Assembly (NCBI GenBank): GCA_964392945.1
Contig: CAYMSH010000249.1
Coordinates: forward strand, 1-9,506
Reading direction: 5' to 3'
Source of the DNA: BS750m-G57 sp964392945
GTDB taxonomy: Bacteria; Planctomycetota; Phycisphaerae; SM23-33
Length of the DNA: 9,506 nucleotides
The translations under genes were made by a program, and so were the position numbers. Positions 1 through 5,355 of this stretch are shown piece by piece; position 1 is the first letter of the stretch; every line of letters begins with the position of its first letter. The notes beneath the pieces are model-generated. The model was given only the letters and a program-made list of their open reading frames with translations. It was not told where the DNA came from and did no database searches.

Positions 1-1725
1 ATCAAGCAGCTCCGCATTTTCACGTATAGTTTCGCCTATCACGGCATGGGCGGCCAGGGCAATCGCGTTGGCACCGACGGGCCGTGGGATGTCAAGCGGA
101 TCGTCGGCACGGTCCCTGTCGAGTCCGACGGGTCGGCTCTGTTCCGCGTTCCGGCCAACACCCCCCTGTCGCTGCAACCGCTGGACTCAGACGGAAAAGC
201 CGTGCAGCGAATGCGAAGCTGGCTTACGGCGATGCCCGGCGAGACGCTCTCATGCGTAGGCTGTCACGAACGCCAGGGAACGGTTCCCACGTCGGTCGGA
301 ACGCGTCCGATGGCGCTGAAGCGAAAGGCCTCGGAGATCAAGCCGTGGTACGGCCCGACGCGAGGATTCAGCTTCGATCGCGAAGTGCAGACCCCGGTGA
401 TCGACAAGTTCTGCATCGGCTGCCACAACGGCAAGCCGCGAAAAGACAAACTCACCCCCCCGGACCTCACGCTGAAGCCCAAAGAGGCGCGCGGGTTTAA
501 GATCATGCTGGGCCGGAATCGCAAGTGCAACTTCACGCCGTCGTACTGGACGCTGCGGGCATATGTCCGCTCGACTAACGAGGCCGACATCCACATGCTC
601 CTTCCGTACGAGTTCAGCGCCGATTCGGCCAAGCTCATCCGCATGCTCCGCAAGGGCCATCACAACGTCAAGCTACCTCCCGAAGCGTGGGACCGGCTGA
701 TAACGTGGATCGATCTCAGCGCCCCGTATTACGGGACCTGGACCGAGATTGTCGGCAAAGCCAAAGTCGACAGGTCCAGCACCACTCGCAATGATCTGTT
801 GAAACTCTACGCAAACATCGACGACAATCCCGAAGAGATATTCACGCTGAGTTCGACACCCACGGCGCCGGTAATCCCGCCGCCGGAGAAACCGCGAACC
901 GCCGCGCCGAAGGTGGTCGGATGGCCCTTCGACGCCGCAGAAGCCAAGAAACGCCAAGCCGCCGCCGGCGCCCAAACGCAACGGACAATCGAACTTGCCG
1001 ATGGGGTGAAACTGTCGATGACGCTGATCCCGACCGGTCAGTTCGTCATGGGCTCGCCGGGCGCACATCCGGACGAAGCCCCGATCGCTGCGAAAATCTC
1101 CGAACCGTTCTGGATGGGAACATTCGAAGTGACCAACGCCCAATACGCCGCGTTCGACCCGACCCACGACAGCCGCATCGAAGCCTACCCCGGTAATAAC
1201 TTCTCCGTTCGCGTTCGCGGCGAACTGGTAAACGCGCCGGACCAGCCGGTCTGCCGCATCTCCCAAACCCAGGCGGCCGCGTTCTGCAAATGGCTCAGCA
1301 AGAAGACCGGCAAGCAGTTCGCCCTGCCGACTGAAACCCAATGGGAATACGCCTGCCGCGCCGGCGCCGACACGCCGCTGAACTTCGGCCGGACCGATGC
1401 TGACCACAGCACCCACGCCAACCTCGCCGACGCAACATGCGCCAAGGTCTGGCACTGGGTCCATCCCGGCGGCAGCAAGTTCAACGACAAGAAGTTCGCC
1501 AGCGCCAAGGTGGGCTCCTACGCGCCAAACGCCTGGGGCCTTTGCGACATGCACGGAAACGTAGCCGAGTGGACTCAATCGCCATACGACGCAGACGGCA
1601 AGATCGCAATCCGCGGCGGCTCCTGGAACGATCGCCCCAAGAACGCAACATCATCAATCCGCCAGGCGCTAAGACCCCACGAAAGAGCATATGACGTAGG
1701 CTTCAGGGTAATCTGCAGACCGTAA
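1..1725 (+). CDS. Diheme c-type cytochrome / hydrazine-synthase-alpha-like protein fused to an FGE-like domain (5' partial)
   Basis: The frame is open from the first base; the first ATG (46) is internal because the 15 codons before it (starting IKQLRIFTYSF) continue the same conserved domain. The N-terminal part resembles the C-terminal half of hydrazine-synthase-alpha-like proteins common in Planctomycetota (RVPANTP, then SWLTAMPGE, then a heme site). Two c-heme motifs are visible: CVGCH at 253-267 and CIGCH at 412-426. After a Pro/Ala-rich linker (about 860-990), an FGE/sulfatase-modifying-factor-type domain runs from about 1004 to the stop (MTLIPTGQFVMGSP, LPTETQWEYACRAG, LCDMHGNVAEW, AIRGGSW, GFRV). 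The two catalytic cysteines of true FGE, expected after RGGS, are replaced by Asp (1630-1632) and Ala (1645-1647), so formylglycine formation is unlikely and the fold may be structural or ligand-binding. The protein is probably exported, since c-heme is attached in the periplasm, but the signal peptide lies outside the window. Hydrazine synthesis itself should not be inferred. Confidence 0.92.
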   Translation: MKQLRIFTYSFAYHGMGGQGNRVGTDGPWDVKRIVGTVPVESDGSALFRVPANTPLSLQPLDSDGKAVQRMRSWLTAMPGETLSCVGCHERQGTVPTSVGTRPMALKRKASEIKPWYGPTRGFSFDREVQTPVIDKFCIGCHNGKPRKDKLTPPDLTLKPKEARGFKIMLGRNRKCNFTPSYWTLRAYVRSTNEADIHMLLPYEFSADSAKLIRMLRKGHHNVKLPPEAWDRLITWIDLSAPYYGTWTEIVGKAKVDRSSTTRNDLLKLYANIDDNPEEIFTLSSTPTAPVIPPPEKPRTAAPKVVGWPFDAAEAKKRQAAAGAQTQRTIELADGVKLSMTLIPTGQFVMGSPGAHPDEAPIAAKISEPFWMGTFEVTNAQYAAFDPTHDSRIEAYPGNNFSVRVRGELVNAPDQPVCRISQTQAAAFCKWLSKKTGKQFALPTETQWEYACRAGADTPLNFGRTDADHSTHANLADATCAKVWHWVHPGGSKFNDKKFASAKVGSYAPNAWGLCDMHGNVAEWTQSPYDADGKIAIRGGSWNDRPKNATSSIRQALRPHERAYDVGFRVICRP

Positions 1726-1739
1726 TCGCCAGAGCGTTT

Positions 1740-2195
1740 TTAAAGCCTGCTTTTCACCGCCTCCAGAAGTCTCAGTTCGTCTTCGAGGAGTTGGTCTTTC
1801 GGAAGTGTGATCAATACGACTCCCTTTTTCACCAGCACCAGACAACCTTCGATGTCCAGAACCTGGGCGATTTCGTCAAAACGCATGGTCACCTTCATGG
1901 CGCCGTCTTCGATAATGACCTTTTCTTTATCAATGCCCAGTTGCACGGGGCGAGGCAGGCTGTCGGAGGTCTTGATGAGTTTGCGCCTCTGCCACAGTAT
2001 GCAGAAGAGGAAGAATACCGCCATAAAACACGTCGCCACAAAGACAGGTTTCTCTATCGCCTCGTCGCGGGAAGACAATGCGCGCAAAACAAACGGACCC
2101 GCAATCAATATCGGCACGATCCACAAGAACTCTTTGCGAGTACGACGATTCTGAACAATCGCCGCTTTCCGCGTTGTACAGTAGATCGTTCGCAT
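1740..2195 (-). CDS. Small two-helix membrane protein, YcxB-like (paralogue 1)
   Basis: This is a protein of about 151 residues with two predicted membrane helices (about residues 23-39 and 50-68) and a soluble C-terminal domain ending in LPKDQLLEDELRLLEAVK. That layout matches YcxB-like proteins, whose function is unknown. I chose the ATG at 2195 because AGGA lies 4 bases upstream and because the encoded start MRTIYCTT aligns with MRTIRYT of the neighbouring paralogue. A start at 2222 (9 residues longer) would overlap the upstream stop as ATGA and remains possible. Either way the gene is closely linked to the paralogue at 2219-2689 and is probably co-translated with it. It ends 14 bases from the end of the convergent cytochrome/FGE-like gene. 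The family assignment rests on topology and C-terminal pattern only. Confidence 0.8.
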   Translation of the reverse strand: MRTIYCTTRKAAIVQNRRTRKEFLWIVPILIAGPFVLRALSSRDEAIEKPVFVATCFMAVFFLFCILWQRRKLIKTSDSLPRPVQLGIDKEKVIIEDGAMKVTMRFDEIAQVLDIEGCLVLVKKGVVLITLPKDQLLEDELRLLEAVKSRL

Positions 2196-2218
2196 GTCTT
2201 CCTGTCGGCCTTCAGTGC

Positions 2219-2689
2219 TCATTGCATCTTCGCCTTCGCTTCGGCCAGCATGTCCAACTCGTCGCGGCCGAGCTGGTCCATCGGAAGCGGGATGACTAGC
2301 CCCCCCACAGTATTGACCAGAATGTGTTGGTTGATTTCCGTAATCGAAGCAAGTTGGTCGAGCTCAAAGGTCATCTGGACGCCGTTTTCCTCGAAGACGA
2401 GCTTGCCATCGTCAATCAGGAGTCGATAGGTGCGCGGCCGGCCGTCCCTGGTTGCTTCGAACATCTTTCTCAGGTGCTGTCCGGTAAGCAGAATGATGAA
2501 CCAGCCGCAGCAATAGACCGCCAGAACCGTAAGCCATCTTGTACGGACAAACTCGGGGTTCCAGAGCCACATCCATACCGGAAGAGTCACAAAAACGATG
2601 AAAAGCAACGTGAAGTGCAAACGCCAGCAGTGCTTTCGCAAAGCCCCACTAGTCTCTTTCGTGTAGCGGATCGTTCGCATCTCTTTCAT
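2219..2689 (-). CDS. Small two-helix membrane protein, YcxB-like (paralogue 2)
   Basis: This is a 156-residue protein with two predicted membrane helices (about 24-43 and 52-70) followed by a cytoplasmic-type domain. Its C-terminal motif LPMDQLGRDELDMLAEAK closely matches LPKDQLLEDELRLLEAVK of the next gene, and both proteins have an MRTI N-terminus encoded by the same 12 bases (ATGCGAACGATC), so the pair arose by tandem duplication. The first ATG (2689) gives MKEMRTI; the paralogue alignment suggests the ATG at 2680 could be the true start. No good ribosome-binding site is seen before either one. A TATAAT lies 8 bases upstream of 2689, which would make a very short leader or a leaderless transcript. 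It resembles YcxB-like proteins of unknown function; a role in membrane sensing or regulation is possible but not shown by the sequence. Confidence 0.82.
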   Translation of the reverse strand: MKEMRTIRYTKETSGALRKHCWRLHFTLLFIVFVTLPVWMWLWNPEFVRTRWLTVLAVYCCGWFIILLTGQHLRKMFEATRDGRPRTYRLLIDDGKLVFEENGVQMTFELDQLASITEINQHILVNTVGGLVIPLPMDQLGRDELDMLAEAKAKMQ

Positions 2690-2697
2690 GGCGTCGG

Positions 2698-2703
2698 ATT
2701 ATA
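2698..2703 (-). promoter_or_regulatory. Candidate -10 element upstream of the YcxB-like pair
   Basis: A perfect TATAAT on the minus strand ends 8 bases before the ATG at 2689, inside the 108-base gap after the DUF3592 gene. At 17 bases upstream, the best -35 candidate (GTGATT, 2721-2726) matches the TTGACA consensus at only 3 of 6 positions. If real, transcription would start within a few bases of the first ATG, giving an almost leaderless mRNA. A chance match is possible. Confidence 0.25.
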
Positions 2704-2797
2704 CATATCCAGCCGGTTCGAATCACCGATTGATTCGGCAATTCTCAACTTCCGCCACACTCCGGCATCGCCGCATCAAGGCGATGGAAGGTGCTTC

Positions 2798-3430
2798 TCA
2801 GTCGAAACGCTCATGGGGTTCCAGTATCTCAACGTCCTTGAATACCTGAACGCATTCGACGACTTCGACACCGTTTATTGTCTCGGCACAGTCTACGATT
2901 TCGAAACACTCCACTATCCGTTTCTTCCTTATGATGTGCCTGAGGACCAGGGCGGCCGCTATGAACATGAAAGCTCCGGCGCAAAGCTGAACTATCGAGT
3001 CTCTGGCTGGAAAAGTGTTCAGCACCGACTCCGCGGGCGAATCGGGATCGTAGTGCACTTGAACCTTGAGTCCGGCCAATCGGTTGATAACGGCCTGCTC
3101 GTGATAGGTGCACGGATTGAAAACCTGATCGGTGAATTTTATTCGGTGCCCGACGTACTGTCGCCCGTCAACCTGGTAGGCGTACCGGATTCTAGCCTTG
3201 TAAGAATACGCGACGGGGTTTTCGTAGCGACCGTAGGAGGATTTCGTATATGGTCCGCCATAGACTGTCGCCGAAACAGTGATCCCTTCGGTTGTGGGCC
3301 AACCGCTTGCAGTATAGCATCGGGCCACCTCGCGGCTGCCGGAGGAAACAAGAAACGGACCGACGCCAAGACAAAACACGACCACAAGAAGAAGCTCGAT
3401 TTCCCCAATGCTCCACTCGGTATCCAACAT
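2798..3430 (-). CDS. DUF3592-type two-helix membrane protein with a repetitive C-terminal tail
   Basis: This 210-residue protein has a membrane helix near the N-terminus (about residues 12-30) and a second one at about 145-166. Between them is a DUF3592-type domain: WPTTEGITVSA, then the Tyr-rich strand pair AYSYKARIRYAYQVDGRQY, then VQVHYDPDSPAESVL. The function of DUF3592 is unknown. With two helices the middle domain should lie on one side of the membrane, probably the periplasmic side. After the second helix, residues 172-207 form three degenerate 12-residue repeats centred on CFEIVDCAE, GVEVVECVQ and DVEILEPHE, which I have not seen as a standard part of this family. The start at 3430 has GGGA about 8 bases upstream, and no other start codon lies between it and the in-frame stop upstream. 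It is followed at 108 bases by the YcxB-like pair, which has similar topology. Confidence 0.83.
   Translation of the reverse strand: MLDTEWSIGEIELLLVVVFCLGVGPFLVSSGSREVARCYTASGWPTTEGITVSATVYGGPYTKSSYGRYENPVAYSYKARIRYAYQVDGRQYVGHRIKFTDQVFNPCTYHEQAVINRLAGLKVQVHYDPDSPAESVLNTFPARDSIVQLCAGAFMFIAAALVLRHIIRKKRIVECFEIVDCAETINGVEVVECVQVFKDVEILEPHERFD
2810..2917 (-). repeat. Three degenerate 36-base (12-residue) repeats in the DUF3592 gene
   Basis: Aligning residues 172-183, 184-195 and 196-207 of the DUF3592 protein gives CFEIVDCAE, GVEVVECVQ and DVEILEPHE in register, with Glu and the two following branched or aliphatic residues conserved. The DNA copies are diverged. The tail is predicted to be beta-strand-rich and lies after the second membrane helix. 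Confidence 0.55.
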
Positions 3431-3570
3431 CTGTCGATTCCCAACACAGTAGTGAAATTCAGCTCACAATCACCCGCTACAGTCGTCCCGCACAAGATAG
3501 CCGCACCGGATATCGACATCAAGGTCCTTGTGACAACTGCTCCGGGGCCTTGAAGCCGCAAGTCATAATC

Positions 3571-3598
3571 AAAAGTACGGCTCATTGACCGCCCTTTT
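3571..3598 (-). terminator. Weak terminator-like inverted repeat downstream of the secreted beta-sandwich gene
   Basis: AAAAG (3571-3575) pairs with CTTTT (3594-3598), and inside it CGG pairs with CCG across an 8-base loop, separated by a 2x2 mismatch. The element lies about 70 bases beyond the stop of the gene at 3671-5278 and before the DUF3592 gene, where a terminator would be expected. The stem is weak and the T run is part of the stem, so this is only a candidate. Confidence 0.22.
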
Positions 3599-3670
3599 CT
3601 AAGAACACATTAAACTCCGCTTTCCCCCTTGTAAGCCCGTTGCACGGCGATGTCAACGCCGATACGCCTG

Positions 3671-5278
3671 TCACTTTCGCTTCGATTTCGACGGCGGTTT
3701 CTTCTTGTAGCGCGGCGGTTTCTTCGAACTCGACTTCGGTTTTGGCTTGGGCTTCGAGGGCGGTTTCTTTTTGTAGGATGGGGACTTCTTCGGTTTCGGT
3801 TTCGATTTCGTCGGGACTTTGATTACTGTTTCGAGCTTGCCGGGATGCTGGACTATGTGATCGATCAGGATGTGCCCCCAGTGGCCTTTCCTGGTATCGA
3901 TCATCTGCAGCCAGGCGGTCCTTCCAACGAGATCCGAAACGTCCCATCCGGTAAGCGTAAGCGTGTTGGACCCGTTACCGGCTCTGGTTCGAGCGACTTT
4001 GTCGCCGATCATCAGGTTAATGCAGGTCTCGCCGGGATAATCGCCGCCTCCGACGTAGAAAGTAATGCTCTTTCCGCGTATCGGGAACTTCGGCGAACTC
4101 AGCACGCCGACGCTGTCGTCGCCCTGGTGATAGGAGCTTATCATCCCCTTGCCCGCAAATCCGCTGGCCGGAAAGGTCGGCGTGGGCCTGCCGGTGCACG
4201 GACCTTTTCCAAACGCCGTACCGGTCATCTTCCAGCCGGTCATTCGCGGCGTTTCGAAGTCGTACATGACCAGCGGCTTGGTCAGCACTCCCGGCACGAC
4301 GACGCCTTTAGCCGCAAGCTTGGCCGACTCGGCGTTGACCTGCTTCATGATGAGCATCGCTCGCACTTTGTCGGCGCCTCCTGCGGCGTCCTGGGTATTG
4401 AATCTGTCGAGGTAGGTCTTCGTGCGTCCCAGGATGACGGTCTTCGCCGGCGTGGTCCTGGCTGTCGGGTACATCTCCCAATACCATCGCCCCAGTTCCA
4501 GGCAGGCCGACGGTTCGATATCATCTGTCTTCTTTGCGGCCATCAAGACGTACGTCCGGAGCATTTCGTCCATGTCTTCGTTGAGCAGCCTGACGGCCTC
4601 CGAAGGTTTGTCGAACTGCAGCAGTTGCATCCGTACGATGGCGGTGCGGGTCTTTACGTCGTCGGGATTGGCCGCCAGGGCCCTGGTCATTCGATCCAGG
4701 TCACGCCGCTGGAGGGCCGCTGCGTTTGCGGCCTTGATCTTGTCGAGTATCTCGGGCCTGCGCGGCGATCTGATCAGGTTCGCCGTCGACAGCGCCTTGC
4801 GGTAGGTAGACATCGCGCCGCTGGGATCACCGGCGGAGGCCTGCGCGTCTCCGATGGCGACAAAGTCGTCAACCTGCTCGGCGCCGACGCTGAGCCTGTC
4901 GGCGCCGCGAGCCAGACTGTATCGGCGCCTGTAGATCGCCGAGAGCTTATCGGTCCACTTGCCCGCATCGCGTGGGGAGGCTTTAACGAGCTTCCTGATC
5001 GCAGCAGTCGCAGTAGCAAATCCGGAGGGATCCCTGGCGCCGAGATCCGCGGCGTATTTCCACATAACCAGGTCCAGATCGGGCCGATTCTCAACCGAGC
5101 CGACGGTCTTGAATATCTGCGCCGCCAGTTCGGCCGCAGCCTTGCCGTTACGCGAGGCTGTCACCTGTTTAACATCGTCGCCGAACAGCGAATTAAAATC
5201 GCTCTCGGCGTCGCCCAGGGCTCCGGCGGCGCAAAGCGTAAGCACCAGGCAAACGCTGCATATGGAAATCTTTTGCAT
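3671..5278 (-). CDS. Secreted protein: helical/TPR-like N-terminus, levanase-type beta-sandwich, Lys/Pro-rich tail
   Basis: The ATG at 5278 gives 535 residues starting MQKISICSVCLVLTLCAAGALG, a clear signal peptide with probable cleavage before DAES; no lipobox is present. GGAAGGAG stands 9 bases upstream. An in-frame ATG at 5299 would add 7 residues but has no ribosome-binding site and would put charged residues before the signal. Residues of about 35-320 are helical and Ala-rich with TPR-like stretches (IGDAQASAGDPSGAMSTYRKAL). Residues of about 335-478 (DFETPRMTGWKMTGTAFG, GKGMISSYH, SPKFPIRGKSITFYVGGG, WDVSDLVGRTAWLQMID, WGHILIDHI) match the beta-sandwich often found next to GH32/levanase modules in Planctomycetota; no glycosidase catalytic domain is present. 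The last 49 residues are Lys/Pro/Ser-rich with no acidic residue and contain an internal duplication. The likely role is binding at the cell surface or to a polymer; this is inferred. Confidence 0.88.
   Translation of the reverse strand: MQKISICSVCLVLTLCAAGALGDAESDFNSLFGDDVKQVTASRNGKAAAELAAQIFKTVGSVENRPDLDLVMWKYAADLGARDPSGFATATAAIRKLVKASPRDAGKWTDKLSAIYRRRYSLARGADRLSVGAEQVDDFVAIGDAQASAGDPSGAMSTYRKALSTANLIRSPRRPEILDKIKAANAAALQRRDLDRMTRALAANPDDVKTRTAIVRMQLLQFDKPSEAVRLLNEDMDEMLRTYVLMAAKKTDDIEPSACLELGRWYWEMYPTARTTPAKTVILGRTKTYLDRFNTQDAAGGADKVRAMLIMKQVNAESAKLAAKGVVVPGVLTKPLVMYDFETPRMTGWKMTGTAFGKGPCTGRPTPTFPASGFAGKGMISSYHQGDDSVGVLSSPKFPIRGKSITFYVGGGDYPGETCINLMIGDKVARTRAGNGSNTLTLTGWDVSDLVGRTAWLQMIDTRKGHWGHILIDHIVQHPGKLETVIKVPTKSKPKPKKSPSYKKKPPSKPKPKPKSSSKKPPRYKKKPPSKSKRK
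3693..3776 (-). repeat. 66-base-period duplication encoding the YKKKPPSK motif in the basic tail
   Basis: On the plus strand, GGCGGTTTCTTCTTGTAG (3693-3710) recurs as GGCGGTTTCTTTTTGTAG (3759-3776), with one base changed. In the protein this is YKKKPPSK twice, 22 residues apart, within the Lys/Pro-rich C-terminus. The DNA between the copies is also low in complexity (Lys, Pro and Ser codons), which favours slippage or unequal recombination. Confidence 0.8.
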
Positions 5279-5286
5279 AATCAAAT

Positions 5287-5306
5287 GCTCCTTCCGCATA
5301 AGGAGC
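5287..5306 (-). promoter_or_regulatory. Hairpin overlapping the ribosome-binding site of the secreted beta-sandwich gene
   Basis: GCTCCTT and AAGGAGC are perfect 7-base complements separated by 6 bases. In the minus-strand mRNA the 3' arm contains the AAGGAG ribosome-binding site for the ATG at 5278, and the loop contains the alternative upstream ATG at 5299. The paired form would hide the binding site. The inverted repeat is certain; a regulatory effect is inference. A perfect GC-rich 7-base stem this close to a start is not common by chance. Confidence 0.45.
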
Positions 5307-5355
5307 GGAATCTCCCCTATTTAACGCATATGCGGGGCGGATATTGTGAATTGGT

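Noticed and set aside
673..1578. Open frame of 301 codons on the minus strand
   Set aside because: It is antisense to the clearly conserved FGE-like domain.
1726..1760. Terminator-like AAAGC/GCTTT with T runs at the convergent gene junction
   Set aside because: The loop would be only 2 bases, the stem is A/T-rich and it lies within the last codons of the minus-strand gene, so it is too weak to call.
2324..3553. Open frame of 409 codons on the plus strand
   Set aside because: It runs antisense across two minus-strand membrane-protein genes and the gap between them, with no domain and atypical composition.
3139..3585. Minus-strand open frame of 148 codons overlapping the start of the DUF3592 gene
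   Set aside because: It overlaps the recognisable DUF3592 frame, and its translation shows no family pattern.
3645..3661. CGGCG/CGCCG inverted repeat just after the stop of the secreted protein gene
   Set aside because: A 5-base stem with no T run on either strand is expected by chance in GC-rich DNA.
5325..5334. Perfect palindrome CGCATATGCG upstream of the secreted protein gene
   Set aside because: It could be an operator half-pair, but a single 10-base palindrome with no second copy nearby is not enough.
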